Position numbers and translations under genes: made by a program. From positions 62,001 through 126,000 of the forward strand of contig CAHIKZ030000835.1 of NCBI GenBank assembly GCA_903632075.3: 64,000 bases of DNA, read 5' to 3'. The stretch comes from Acanthosepion pharaonis (Eukaryota > Mollusca > Cephalopoda > Sepiida > Sepiidae). Of this stretch, positions 1 to 10,639 are shown piece after piece. The first letter of the stretch is position 1, and each line of letters starts with the position of its first letter. The notes below the pieces were generated by a model. It worked only from the letters and a program-made list of their open reading frames with translations, did no database searches and was not told where the DNA came from.

Positions 1-240
1 AGGCGGGTTGATGCCGGTATAAACTTTGGATTATTCTAATATCCTTCCCAAATATGTCAAGGTTATTTAGCTCTTCCAACAGTTCTTTGTGTTGTACATT
101 ATCAAACGCTTTTGCATAATCTATAAAACATAGATAGGCATTTTATTTTAATTGGTGTTGATATCATTTTGAGTATAAATAACGTATTCTTTGTTCCAGT
201 GTCTTTGACGAATATTCACTGTTCTTGTCCTATTTCCAGT
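1..240 (-). pseudogene. LINE reverse transcriptase fragment (motif A region), cut by window edge
   Basis: Read on the minus strand, positions 150 to 1 give an open stretch containing FIDYAKAFDNVQHKELLEEL, followed by LDIFGKDIRIIQSLYRHQ. This is the motif A region (F-x-D-Y-x-K-A-F-D) of a non-LTR retrotransposon reverse transcriptase. Upstream sequence to about 240 is degenerate but matches the copy at 985-1145. The fragment runs off the left edge, so its downstream part cannot be seen. It is a dead piece of a LINE, not a host gene. Confidence 0.8.
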
Positions 241-419
241 CTGATTCTGATGCGCTTTCTATTCATCAGAATTCAGATTTTTTTGTTATAGCACTACAAT
301 TACTACTACTGCATCATTTGCGGATATCCATGTTTGATTAAAAGGTCTGATCTTTAAAACAGTGGGAATTACGTCTACCAGCCTATGCATTTGAGAGGCT
401 TAATAAATAAAATGTGTTC

Positions 420-500
420 TCTAACAGGGTTCGAACCCGCGTCCCCCTTTGTATGGTCCTGCGTATTTGAGACAACTCGGCCACAGAGACAGTCACACCC
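420..500 (-). repeat. tRNA-like (SINE head) fragment
   Basis: The minus strand has an A-box-like segment (TGGCCGAGTTGTCTCAA) and, downstream, a B-box (GGTTCGAACCC), in the order and spacing of a Ser/Leu-type tRNA. The acceptor ends do not pair, so this is a tRNA-derived repeat head or pseudogene, not a working tRNA. A related piece (CCCCCTTTGAGGGTCCTGCGTA) lies near 59140. Confidence 0.45.
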
Positions 501-529
501 CAGCAAGAATCAATTATCCTTTTAAGGTA

Positions 530-1145
530 TAAACATCCTCTCGTTCAGAACATTTCGAAAGTCCATATCTCTTCATTTTTAGTATCCGAAATTTAATCGA
601 TGAGTTTTTCTTTTTATCTGACATTATTTCATTCCACTATTCCAAACGTTATTTTGTGGATACACTTGCTTGAGTAGAAGCCATGTTTTTTTTAAACTGT
701 ATGAATTACGTATATGAAATGCTTAGTCCTTTCTTTTCGCTTTCCCTCACTGCCTTCTGTAGGAGTTCTTGCGGTTTCTTTTCTGCATTTTCTACCAACA
801 CTGAGTCATCTGCATATCTTATTTTTATAAGATTGTTGCAGTCAATAATGGATACTGTTACGACTTCTAATTCTCGTCACACTGCATAGGTTGACTAAGT
901 CCAGTGAGACGACACACCTTTCTTTTTATTTTTGTATATTTACTGAATTCATTTTCTATCCGTATGCAGTCGGATTGCTGCCAATACAGTATAAGTTCTG
1001 GATTATTCTAATATCCTTCTAGCTCTTCCAACAGTACGTTATCAAACACTTTTGCATAATCTTTAAAACATAGGTAGGCATCCTTCTGCATTTGTGTTGC
1101 TCTTTCTATCATTTTGACCATAAATATTGCATTCCTTGTTCTAGT
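530..1145 (-). pseudogene. LINE reverse transcriptase fragment with motif A remnant and YADD motif
   Basis: The minus strand carries a degenerate second copy of the motif A region (about 1110-985) followed, in the correct order, by the catalytic motif C near 825-790, read as KIRYADDSVLVENAEKK. The YADD box is intact, but stops and internal deletions separate the pieces. It is the same LINE family as the fragments at 1-240 and 35810-36620. It meets a plus-strand LINE fragment head-to-head at about 1150, so at least two insertions or an inversion are needed. Confidence 0.75.
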
Positions 1146-1159
1146 GTCTTTAACGAACC

Positions 1160-1500
1160 TTCACTATTCTAAACATCGACTGCAAGAAGACGGTATGCAT
1201 GATTGTTAGCAAATTACAAATTGAAAATGCAAAAATCAAATAAGTACAACAATTTAAATATCTAGGAAATATTTTAACAGAAGACGAAAAATGCGACACT
1301 GAAATCCAAAGGCGCATTGGGATAGCGAAAGATGTCTTCCAAAAGACAAGCAAAAAATTAAGAAACAGAAAAATTTCATTAGAAACAAAGAAAAGAGTAC
1401 TGAACTGTAATATGTAATATCGGTCCGCCTATATGGCAATGAATGCTGGAGAATCTCCTCGCACATGAAAAAGTGTTATGGAGTGATTTCACAGTGGAGG
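1160..1500 (+). pseudogene. LINE ORF2 C-terminal fragment
   Basis: The plus strand reads FKYLGNILTEDEKCDTEIQR, then an arginine/lysine-rich RIGIAKDVFQK segment and ISLETKKRVLNCN. This is the region after the reverse-transcriptase core in a widespread invertebrate LINE type. There is an in-frame stop before the tyrosine-rich segment, and the frame is lost by about 1410. Related copies in this window are at 17620, 26680, 35810 and 62385. Confidence 0.75.
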
Positions 1501-1689
1501 ATTGTAATTGTACTAAGTCGGTCCTAAAACAGGTTCGACGTACAAAACGTTAGGAACTTCATATAATAGGTATGACGCAGTAATCTAGTTGTGGTCGTTG
1601 ATACTTTTAGTATCCGACTAACGGTCCTCCGACATCGACTTACTCGTTACTCTTACTACTCCTACTTATTATAGGTGGGAGAGTCTATT

Positions 1690-1975
1690 AACTATAGAAT
1701 AGGTGTGTTCCACTACAACAAGAAGAGACTTGAGGCAACAGAAATGTGGTTACACAGAAGAATGCTGAGAATATGTGAGCAACGACGAAGTTTTTAGAGA
1801 ATGTAGAAACAAAATACAGACGCTTATACTTAACACCAAGAAGAGACAATTGAAATTTCTAGAGCACATAATGAGGAAAGAGGGATTGAAAAAGTTGATA
1901 CTCACAGGACAGATTGAAGGCAAGAGAGACTGAGGTAAATAACACACAATCTACCTAGAGAACTACTAGATCAAG
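1690..1975 (+). pseudogene. LINE ORF2 extreme C-terminal fragment
   Basis: The plus strand contains RLEATEMWLHRRMLRICE, followed after a frame change by KKRQLKFLEHIMRKEGLKKL and a GQIEGKRD segment. This is the last part of the same LINE ORF as 1160-1500. About 200 bp of unrelated or heavily decayed sequence separates the two, so they are either one broken copy or two truncated ones. Confidence 0.75.
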
Positions 1976-2034
1976 GTTTAGGACAAATGACAAAAAGACA
2001 GAATTTATTAAGACTAATAGGAGGAGATAGGTTC

Positions 2035-2515
2035 GATTATCATTTGGTTCACATTCCTTCCTGTTTTTTTTTTTTTTTAGGGGGAGGGGTTCAATAGATG
2101 TAGTGGTTCTTCTTTCTTTTGTAGGATTGGGCTTCCGGTTCCTACTAAAATCCACTTAATCTCTATACGGCTAGCTCTCATCCCCGCTCATTTGAACAGG
2201 AGTAGATGTTTATCCCTTGTTTCCTGTTTAGGATTGGGTTTCCGGTTCCTTCTAAAGTCGACCACAACTAACACCTCCGCCTAAACTCTGAAATTTTATT
2301 TACTGTTTTTTCTCAAAAGGACTGAATATATTTAACTATCGTCCGGTTCACACTCCTCCCTTGTCTTTTGAACAAGAATAGAGATTTATTCCTTGTTTTC
2401 TGTTTAGGATTAGGTTTCCGATTCCTTCTAAAATCCTTTCATTCTCTTTCAGTCCCAGTTGCCTCTTTCGTTTTAGTGGCACTATCGCCTTGCTTGGAGT
2501 GAATTGCTTTAAAAA
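2035..2515 (+). repeat. Short interspersed repeat in tandem copies with a LINE-like 3' tail
   Basis: Three partial units follow one another, each built around the phrases 'tttaggattgggtttccggt' and 'gtccggttcacactcctccc'. The last unit ends with 'gcactatcgccttgcttgga', a short spacer and an A-run. The same tail closes the LINE 3' ends at 7160-7790 and 23400-23985. Other copies are at 6608, 8040, 13405, 31160, 51055 and 63860. No tRNA or 5S head is visible, so the element may be an internally deleted LINE rather than a classical SINE. Confidence 0.7.
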
Positions 2516-2519
2516 ATGC

Positions 2520-2600
2520 TACAAAGGACAGAAATTTGTGGCGAGCCATGATCGCCTACGTCCTGAAAGGACACGGCACATAGAAGGACATGAATATTTC
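2520..2600 (+). pseudogene. LINE 3' terminal fragment
   Basis: The stretch 'gcgagccatgatcgcctacg' plus 'tcctgaaaggacacggcaca' encodes the terminal WRAMIAYVLKGHGT of the LINE ORF. Matching tails lie at 36568-36610, 58595-58640 and 62720-62765. Confidence 0.65.
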
Positions 2601-3019
2601 AACTAATCCATTCGACAACCTCCAACTATTTTAAGAAAAAACGCACTCATTCCAACGTTTATTCAGACTATTAAAATCGTTCTTCGTTTTAATTGTCATA
2701 ACTTTTCAGTCAATCTATTCAGTAAACTCTCATAATTTTAAGAAAGCCACATATTTGCTGGGCGACCAATGCCAGAGTGTCCTTACTTTGGTGGCCACAA
2801 AAGAACGTTACTGATATGCTCATTCATTTTCAGGAATACCCCACAAACGTTGTTGTTCTCGCCTTAATGACTTGTGAGTCGGGCAATAGTTGACCATAGA
2901 GCTCCTTTTTTTATTGTGTAAAATGTTGAAAGGACGAATTTCTCAAATATATATGGAAAGAAAATATTGTATGTTCAGATTGCTGCATTACGAACGAATC
3001 TTCCGTCAGGTTACAAACG

Positions 3020-3600
3020 TTTGGCTTATTTTGTTTTATGGTATATCAACACCTCCATGGGTTATTTAATGCCAACAAGGTCTTTAGGATAGGTTCGTAT
3101 GAATAGAATGTGTATTCTTTGTAAGAAATCAGTTTATAAATCAGGTTTCACTGATGTATTTTTGTAAAGAGGGTTGTAGAGAGTCTGGTTTAGTTTGCTT
3201 AATTTTCTTTTAAGGCATATCAACACCTCAATGGGTAATTTAATGCCAACAAGATATTTAGGATAGGTTGGTATGAATAGAATATGTATTCTTTGTAAGA
3301 AATCAGTTTGGAGATCAAGTTTTATTGACGTATTTTTGTAAAGGGTTTTTTTGTCGAGAGTCAAATGTTTTGCTGGTAATTTTTTTTCAAAGATGTATTA
3401 CTGGTATTTTTACTATATAAATCTATTTTTATACTTTCATATAGTTTTGATTCCAGTTTGAAGGTTCGCCTTTTGCCCATAGCTGGGGCCCTAACATGTG
3501 CTACCACCACGGGTCAGGTTGGAGCTGGGAACAACAGCAATTAAGTGGTGAATCTATGCTCCTCAAAAACTCCTGATCAGAGGCCTTGCTGCCGAATGTA
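3020..3600 (-). repeat. Dispersed repeat family X, minus-strand copy
   Basis: The minus strand matches plus-strand copies at 15140, 28840 and 33840. They share a head with 'ggtggtagcaca/cctgttaggg', a variable middle of 'ttaccagcaatacatttttg'-like units, and a tail that reads as 'attaaataacccatagaggt'. In this copy the tail is duplicated (3040-3110 and 3215-3290). Function is unknown. Confidence 0.65.
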
Positions 3601-3659
3601 GATTATCCTCATATCTAGGACTTCAGGTAGCATATATTACTGTATATGGTTAAAAAGGA

Positions 3660-3960
3660 TACGGGCGTAGCATAGTGGTTATCTGCATGCCGAGTTCAAA
3701 TTATAACCGAGGCCAGTTCATTCGCTTTCGTACAAATACGCTTGGAAAGACATTAATCCCATCCCTTTTCCAGTCAACTATAGGTTAATAGCAGTGCAGA
3801 CAGGTCTCTCTTGGCTTGGTTGTCAACCAGTCTAGCAGAATGAAATTTGAACTTAAACAAGCCTTATGAGGGATGAATCTCTTAGGTTATTTTGTCCTTG
3901 CCACGGCTGCAGTATATTTGTTGTCCTTCGACCCTCATTGGGTTAGGACCCATCACAATT
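3660..3960 (+). repeat. tRNA-derived SINE with conserved core
   Basis: An A-box-like 'gcgtagcatagtggttatct' and a B-box-like 'gagttcaaattata' stand 20-30 bp apart, followed by a core resembling 'ctataggttaatagcagtgc'. The same core follows the head of the SINE at 56695. The B-box is worn, so Pol III activity is doubtful. Confidence 0.65.
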
Positions 3961-4021
3961 GTTATAAAATTCTCTTTTATTAACTGCCTAATCTATAAAT
4001 TAAACTTCATCATATTTATCG

Positions 4022-4155
4022 TAATTTTCTAAGCATAGCTTAGATGTGGCACAAGGTCGAAGGTATAGGGCAGCCAGTGAAGATCGAGCTCATTATTCAG
4101 CTGTAATTAAACTAGCGAGACAAGCTTGCTGACCATCACAACTTCGAAGTGCCCC
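4022..4155 (-). repeat. Short tRNA-derived SINE, first of a tandem pair
   Basis: The reverse complement starts with a tRNA-like head (A-box worn, B-box near 'gagctcgatcttc') and ends with 'gccacatctaagctatgctt'. It abuts a second copy of the same ~130-bp element in the same orientation. Confidence 0.75.
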
Positions 4156-4158
4156 AAA

Positions 4159-4288
4159 GTGATTTTCCAAGCGTAGCTTAAACATGGCACAAGGTATGAA
4201 GCACCCAGTAAGGATCGAACTCACTACTCATTCGTAATTGATCTAACAGGACAAGCTTGCTAACCATTACATCACGTTGAGGTACCCA
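4159..4288 (-). repeat. Short tRNA-derived SINE, second of a tandem pair
   Basis: The reverse complement reads 'gatgtaatggttagcaagct' (A-box), then 'gtgagttcgatccttactgg' (B-box), then a tail ending in 'aagctacgcttggaaaatca'. Further copies are at 16031, 17415 and 59777. The head is tRNA-like, but the ends do not form an acceptor stem. Confidence 0.8.
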
Positions 4289-4289
4289 C

Positions 4290-4990
4290 CTAATCATATT
4301 TGTGTGGATAAGAAAAAGAGAGTATATAATGTGACCATTCTATCCGCGGATTTAAGCCTGGAGTCTTAGAACATTTTGTCGCGGATAAGTGGGGGAGGCG
4401 TATTGTTTTATTTTTCCGTCATAATCCGGTATTTGTCATGGTACAACCTAAGAGAAAGAAAAACATGTTTAAGGAAATGTATTCATGTTGTGCACACTGA
4501 AAGAACCTCCTACCTACCCCACGCTGATATACGCATACCCACCGTATACGAGCATTGCATTCTCACCCCGCGCCCAGGCATCACTCCCGCCCCATACACG
4601 ATACGAAAACGCGAACGTAAATTTGTTTACATCGGAGCCGTTCTATCCGTCCAATTCGGTCAGTGACAAGACTGCGCAGCTATTTTCTTTCCCGCTCAAA
4701 CACTCGAGGCTAAAATGGGGTCTCGTTGTTCCTTGCTTATTCCGCCTTGGTCAGCTGTTGTTGTTGTTGTTGTTGTGTAAGCAAAAACTGTTGAGAATCA
4801 GTTTCCAGAAGAGAGACAGTGTGTGGGTGTGCGTGTTTATGTGAAGGAAAGAAAGAAAAAAAAATTCGATTGCTTCTCGCTTGAGATGATCGATCGAGCA
4901 CTTGGAACAAAAAAGTGGGGGGCGGGGTGTAAGGGCGGGTGAGCGGGGGAAGGATTGGCGGTCGAATTCAATCTGTTATTTCTTCAGATC
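4290..4990. promoter_or_regulatory. CpG-rich, non-repetitive block; possible promoter or 5' exon region
   Basis: This block contrasts with the AT-rich repeats around it. It holds many CpG steps (for example 'cgatacgaaaacgcgaacgt'), a 'tgcgcagc' element, GC-box-like runs at 4918-4952 ('gggggcggggtgtaagggcg') and a TATATAA at 4323. No similarity to the repeat families in this window was seen. Open frames (4376-4666 and 4485-4844) are short and show no recognisable domain. Candidate splice donors exist, but the strand cannot be fixed. Promoter or first-exon status is inference only. Confidence 0.35.
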
Positions 4991-5094
4991 ATATGCAAGT
5001 TAGAATTTTTTCGATACATATGTGTACATCACACGCATACGTTGAGACAGTCCAACGTAATTACATTTAAACAAAAACACGGATGATTATACAC

Positions 5095-5124
5095 ACGCGC
5101 GCACACGCATACACACACACACAC

Positions 5125-5172
<48 letters not shown>
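5095..5172. repeat. (CA)n then (AT)n microsatellite
   Basis: A CA-rich tract grades directly into an uninterrupted AT dinucleotide run. Confidence 0.97.
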
Positions 5173-5174
<2 letters not shown>

Positions 5175-5465
5175 CAAATAAAAGAAGAAAGTCGCGAGAT
5201 GGATAGTGTTTAGTACAGAGCAGATAGTTGTTTATCTGGCAACACTTTAAGTGTCAAGAGTTAAAATAAAAGCACTGAGATATCGTCAAATGTTCAATCC
5301 CAGATAAAGAGCCAAGATTTCAAGTGTTCGATCACAGATAAAGAATTCCAAAATGAAAATGCTATCTTTTAAACTTCATAATGGTTCATTTTTACCTCCC
5401 ATCAGCATGGCTGATGCTCACCACCTGGAGCGCATTCTTACATCTTCTACTGACATGAAATGGAA

Positions 5466-6193
5466 TCTCTATCTATAAAAGGCAGTATGTGTGTGTGTTT
5501 AACGAATGTACGGCCGCAATTTTCAACCAAAATTTACATGCGCATGCTCCAAGTTAGCGGGAAGCCCAAGACCGACTTTACATTTCCCAACTCCTATCGA
5601 TAGTGGAAATAATCGATTTTTTCATGCTTCTACGGCAGTTTTCATGTAGTTTGCGGCCATTTTGTACTGACCAGAGTGAGAGCCTATAGCTGGCTGCCAC
5701 GAATAGGCACGAAGATTCTATTGGCCAGCGTGAGAGCCAACAGTTGACTGACACGAATGTTAACTAGCATGCTAGCATGCAAAAAAAATCGATAGCTGCA
5801 TTCGTCACAAGTGGCAAAAATTTAAATCTGCATGGCACTTTACTTCAATTGGCTCATTCGCTTGCTTAAACTCAACGTTGATTCTGATTCCGCAGAACTG
5901 GGTTGGGTGTTAATATTCTTTTTTCATTCGGCTTTTCCAGTTACGAGTCCTTTTTTAAAGCTGATCGTTTTGTGTTCATTTTGTTTACTTGTTTTTTCGT
6001 AACAGATTTAATGTTTAGTAATTCGCAGTGTGAGATAGGCAAGAAGTAAGGCATGTAGCAACATCAGCACGGCAAAGGGCACTTTTTTAAAGGCAAGGAA
6101 GGGCAAAAATATTTTAAGTCAAATGATAGCGATTGCTGTATGAGAGGTACGATTTTTGATTCAAGCACGGGCAACGCCGGGCCATGCTGCTAG
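5466..6193 (+). mobile_element. Non-autonomous Helitron
   Basis: The element starts with 5'-TCTCTATCTATAAAAGGCAG and ends with CTAG at 6190-6193, flanked by A on the left and T on the right, as expected for Helitron insertion between A and T. About 10 bp before CTAG lies the GC-rich hairpin 'cacgggcaacgccggg', a slightly mutated form of the typical Helitron terminator hairpin. The element is about 728 bp and has no RepHel coding capacity, so it would have depended on an autonomous partner elsewhere. Confidence 0.8.
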
Positions 6194-6214
6194 TTATTAT
6201 ATAGAATAAAATCC

Positions 6215-6610
6215 TAGATCTGCTGTTAGAAAAGTTGGTTCACTTTGTAGGGCCAGAAAATTTATAAATCTACCATTCGTCTGTACATTGAATATTTCTG
6301 CCATACCGGGTCTGGCGTTCTCGCCAAAATCGAAACAAGGGTCTGTAATTTTGTAGATCCTAACCTGCCATTTTGACTGTCAACTAAGTCACACCGATTA
6401 CTAGATATCTAACCGTAAGTTTTATTCTAATAGAGTTTTTTTCCTAACCCTTCTCGCCTGTGAGATTCTATTACAGACTATAACTTCCCTGTCACCTACG
6501 CACTTTAAAAGCTTAAATGCAACGCCAATCGATATCTTCTGTCTTCCTAAACTCTTTTCTTTTATTGTTCTTTCTCCGAAATAAAGTCTTCTCATTCTTT
6601 TTCATACCCT
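6215..6610 (+). pseudogene. LINE 3' fragment (CR1/L2-like family), heavily decayed
   Basis: It aligns by eye with the better copies at 7160-7790 and 23400-23985: the shared phrases are 'aaatctaccattcgtctgta', an 'ctgccata.c.ggtctgg' segment, and 'tcttttattgttctttctcc' near the end. Coding frames are destroyed. Confidence 0.65.
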
Positions 6611-6965
6611 GTAAGACGCAAGGGGTTGCTGGGAGTAAAAGAGAATGACTTTAGGAATAACTGGAAACCCAACCCTCAACAGGAAACACGGAATAAACAT
6701 CTACTCCCTTTAAAAATAACGAGGAGGAGTGTGAACTGGATGATATGTGAAACTATCAACTCCTATTGAGCAAAAGTAAATGGTAAATAAAAGTTCAGTT
6801 TTAGACGGAGACGTTAGAAATATAAATTTGAAATAACTTTAAAAAGAGCCTGAAATCCAATCCTAAACAAGAAGCAATGGATAACCCTATACTCCTGTTC
6901 AAAAGACCTTGGAGGTGTGCGAACCAAATTATAGGCGAACCTATCTACTCTTATTAGGTACAAAA
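6608..6965 (-). repeat. Short interspersed repeat, tandem dimer, minus strand
   Basis: The reverse complement shows two successive units with 'ttaggattggatttcaggct'-type phrases, and the 3' tail 'cttgcgtcttacaggg' lies at the left end. It abuts a plus-strand LINE 3' end, so the two related 3' tails face each other. Confidence 0.6.
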
Positions 6966-7159
6966 ATGGCGAAACATTGGTTGAATTAATTCATGCTTCC
7001 ACATGCATTAGTGTAACAACTAACGGGAAATTTTTGTTTGGATTTCGCTTAAAATTTCAGCCTAATAAAGAGATTCTAAAAATAAAATAAAATATTTGTT
7101 AGCTTGGAAAAATTTTAAGGAGACAAACCGAGAACATTTTAGGCACATCACACACTCAG

Positions 7160-7790
7160 GGAGGAATGGGTTTCGCCAGGTATACTTTCCCAAAACCCAT
7201 TATACATCTTACAACTTTATAAGTCTACCATTTGTCCTTGCGTTATATATTGCTGCCATATCTGGTCTAGTCCTGCTGCTATACATTTAGAGTTTCTTGA
7301 TAAAATTCAAAGAAGAATCTCCAGGTTTATTGGTCCTGACCTGGCGTCTCGGCTTCATTCCTTTTCCGACCGCCGTAATGATTTTATTCTCTCCGTCTTT
7401 TCTATAAATACTTTCGTGGTAATTTTTCTGATGAACTTTCCTCTATGGTACCCTGAATTTAAGCGCAGTATTAGATTGGCGGCAAGGTCTCATCAATTTA
7501 CAATTGAAATAGCTAGATGTAACTGTAAGTTCTATGCTAATAGTTTAATTTTCGCTCGCACTTCTTGTTTGTGGAACTCGCTTCTGGCTTCTTGCGTTCC
7601 ATTTAATTTGGATCTTCAAAAATGTAAATGCAATGTCAATCGTTATTTTCTCTTTTATTAATTTCCGTTCTTTTATTGTCCTTTCTCCTTAATAGTAGTT
7701 TTTTTTCTCATAATCTCTAACACTTAGTAACCTCTTGCGTCTTAGTAGCTTTATTGCCTTGTTTGGTATGAAATGATTAAAAGAAAAAAC
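7160..7790 (+). pseudogene. LINE reverse transcriptase C-terminal end plus 3' UTR (CR1/L2-like)
   Basis: Pieces in alternating frames read ALYIAAISGLV, then STRLAARSHQFT-like sequence (here IRLAARSHQFTIEIARCNCK), FYANSLIFARTSCLWNSLLA and LQKCKCNVNRYF. This 'R-T-S-C-L-W-N-S-L' signature followed by a hydrophobic-basic tail is the classical C-terminus of CR1/L2/Jockey-type LINEs. The 3' UTR ends with 'gcctt/gtttggtatgaaatgattaaa' and an A-run. Several stops and frameshifts make it inactive. Confidence 0.8.
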
Positions 7791-8039
7791 TCTTCGACTT
7801 TCAATCCAAATATATGAAGGGAATGCGCTCAGCTACGCGGGGGAACTTGACCACAAACGGTCATGGAAACGATGATGCTGCTGATGATTTAGGAATTTGA
7901 TGACATGTAAGAAAATCTGCTTGACGGGGAGGTGAATTCCATTTTGACGGGACAAGATTTCTGAGAAATATTATGGATGTCCCAGTTTTCAGTTGAAGCC
8001 TGTGAGGAGGACCATGGTGCGGTTCAAAAGAGCAGAGGA

Positions 8040-8445
8040 TATCATTCATGTTCCTCTCCGGTCTTTTGAACATGAGTAGAGGTTTTATACCTTGTCTAAT
8101 GTTTGGGATTGGGTTCCTGGTAAGTTCTAGAGTCTGTTTCAGCTCCGTACTTCTAACGTCCGCTACTTAACTCTGAAATTTTATTCATTAATTTTTTTTT
8201 ACTACTTCACCAATAGAAATACATAGGTTCGCCTATCGTCCGGTTCACACTCTTCCCCGTTCTTTCAAACAGGGGTAGAGGTTTATCCATTGTTTCATGT
8301 TTAGGGTTGGGTTTCCAGTTCCTTAAGTTTACTTCAACTCTCTACTCGTAACGTTTCTCCTTTCTTACGCTATTACAACTCCACACAGTGCTCTCTACAT
8401 TGAGTGGATCTTGGGCCTTGTATCGGATAAACATTAGGGAAGAAA
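8040..8445 (+). repeat. Short interspersed repeat, dimer, with tail variant B
   Basis: Two units in tandem contain 'gtccggttcacactcttccc' and 'ttgggtttccagttcctt'. The 3' end differs from the standard tail: it reads 'cacagtgctctctacattga' and 'cttgggccttgtatcg'. The same alternative tail closes the copy at 51055-51335, so the family has at least two 3' ends. Confidence 0.65.
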
Positions 8446-8945
8446 GTCTCCCATCATGGCGATGCACTTGTGATAATGTTCAATGATCTTCTTCATCACT
8501 TCTGAAAGAAGCTTTTTGGTTTCTGATGGAGCCATGTCTGCACCAATTGTTCGTCTGGGTACCCAACGCGCACAATCTTTACCGTACGCCAAGTCAACAA
8601 GCAGATCCATAGCTGCCACCTACGGTTTCCGCCACTTGTGCTAACGTGATTCTTCGGTCTTCCCTGATCAAGCCATCTACCCTCGATATATGTTCTTCCG
8701 GACGCGATGCTGATAGGCGACCAGATCAGCTTTTGTCCGTTACGCTTGTTCTTCCCGCCTTAAATCGTTCTCCCCACTCATATAGCATCTGTTGCTTCCA
8801 TGATGGATTCCCAATAGATTTCTGGCCACGGAAAGCGCACTACGTCGCATTGTTCCTCGATGGTGCAATCACTGAGTGGAGCACCCATACGTCTGACCTT
8901 GTTGCTCTCTGTCACTCGCCTGAACAATGGAATGGTGTTCGCGGC
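8434..8945 (-). pseudogene. Mariner-like transposase N-terminal relic
   Basis: The minus strand from about 8910 reads GAPLSDCTIEEQCDVVRF, the start of the helix-turn-helix region seen in some mariner-type transposases. After broken frames it continues with VDLAYGKDCARWVPRRTIGA and EHYHKCIAMMGDFLP, corresponding to the linker just before the first catalytic aspartate block. The catalytic DDE/D part is absent. Assignment is by remembered family pattern, so the subfamily is left open. Confidence 0.6.
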
Positions 8946-9773
8946 TAGCTACCTGCCATCCGAAGCGCATGCGCGTCAGTGCCTCCCTGTTATTTTTACT
9001 GCGTCATTTCAAAACAGCCATTACTTACTGATTTACCAACCTATCTAACATCTATATGATACATGTGGGACTCTCTCACGTGTAAATGGCCTTGTGTCAT
9101 ACTCCGTCCACGTCCCAACGTGGGTAAATACCATAAGAATCTCTTATTTTTCTCTGTCCTTGGTTCTTCGTAACAAGATCCAAATTGCACCAGCCACCCC
9201 CAAGCATCCGCTCCCTCAGGCAGCACCACACCAATACACTTAAAGGCGTAAGATCAGTTTTATTTACTGTGACATTTGGTATCCCATTGGGAAATACCTG
9301 CGTGAAATCTTTCAGATTAAAGGATCAGATGAGAGAGAAAGAGAGTCATATGAAAAAGTGCGAGGGAGAGAGAGTAATTAAATAGCGTTAGATCATCTGA
9401 GATTATATCATATTAAATCTTGATGCAGATCAGATCCGTTTCAGATCTTATCGTAGATCAGTTCAGAATTAAATGAAATCAAATAGCCGCCGATGATTCT
9501 GGAGTGTTTTAATCAATATTAACTGTGAGCTGAATCAATGCAAAAGCCACGGGCGTTGACAACTAATATCAACGCTTATCTAATGCCTCTGATCGTCTCT
9601 CCTCTTTGAACTTTATCTTATTCACATTCTTCTTATTATTATTCCTTCCAACCTTTGATGGCTGGCCATGTTTCTATTTAAATGCTATACAGATTTGTTT
9701 TCAGAAGCGAAAACGAATAAGGAACGCCTAACTGGGGATACCCTTACGCTTTTCTTTCATTTATAAAGAACTA

Positions 9774-10397
9774 GCAGTAGAGCCCGGCGTTGCCCGGGGA
9801 TGTAACAGTAAGAGATAGATCAAGTATTGACCATCATAAAGACTGAAAAATAAAATTGACAATGATTATTGTTTAAGTTTGACAGACACGCATGTCTTAA
9901 TTAGTTTCTTTTTTTTTTTTTAGGAATTGGTCAAACCCAAACTCAAACAAAAACATTGTTTTCAATCGTTATGAGTCTACCGATTGAATAGAATTTTATT
10001 ATAAACAATTGTCTTGTAAATGGAATTTTTAAAGCATTCTGAATGTAAAAATAAAAAAAAAGTGTGCAAGACAATAAGAAACACTACCTGCCAAAAAAAA
10101 AAAGTGAAGTTGTGTTGAAATCGGTTTGAAAAATGTAGGAAATCCGATCCCATATATAAACGAACACACACACACAAACAACCTGGGTTTTATCATAAGT
10201 ATAACTCGATATGAGTTGTCCCTCTTTCATTCTCGACAGCGATGCCTCTTAATCGTGTTTTCAAATTGATTTCGTGCAAAACAATTGTGTTTTTCCAGTT
10301 TGGGGCGCTGTCAGAACCACCACAAAGTAATTTTACGTAGTCCTGTTAAGTTTTGTTGAAATCGGTTGAAAAATGTAGGAAATCTGATCCAATATAT

Positions 10398-10448
<51 letters not shown>

Positions 10449-10471
10449 CCTGGGTTTTATAATAAGTATGA
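9774..10471 (-). mobile_element. Non-autonomous Helitron, minus strand, with duplicated 5' end
   Basis: On the minus strand the 3' end is a perfect hairpin 'cccgggcaacgccggg' followed by 'ctctactgCTAG' and T. The 5' end reads TCATACTTATTATAAAACCC next to A, giving about 698 bp. A second copy of the 5' terminal ~120 bp, including 'ttgaaatcggtttgaaaaat' on the plus strand, lies inside at 10080-10205, so the 5' end is tandemly duplicated. The 5' segments contain (CA)n tracts. There is no coding capacity. Confidence 0.75.
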
Positions 10472-10544
10472 TTTTACTCACTCACTCTCCGTCTTTGTCT
10501 CCCCCCCTCTCTCTCTCTTACCCTCGCCCTTCTTTCTCTACCCA

Positions 10545-10591
<47 letters not shown>
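10399..10591. repeat. Microsatellites (CA)n, CT-rich, (AT)n
   Basis: (CA)n occupies 10400-10447 (inside the Helitron 5' end), a CT-rich tract 10500-10556, and (AT)n 10556-10591. Confidence 0.95.
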
Positions 10592-10593
<2 letters not shown>

Positions 10594-10639
10594 AGTTTCG
10601 TTAAAAACGACTGACACGGTACTGCAATTAAGCTTTTAT

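Noticed and set aside
8646..9229. Open frames on the plus strand near 8646-9048 and on the minus strand at 9041-9229
   Set aside because: The plus-strand ones are mostly shadows of the mariner-like relic on the minus strand. The rest have no recognisable content.
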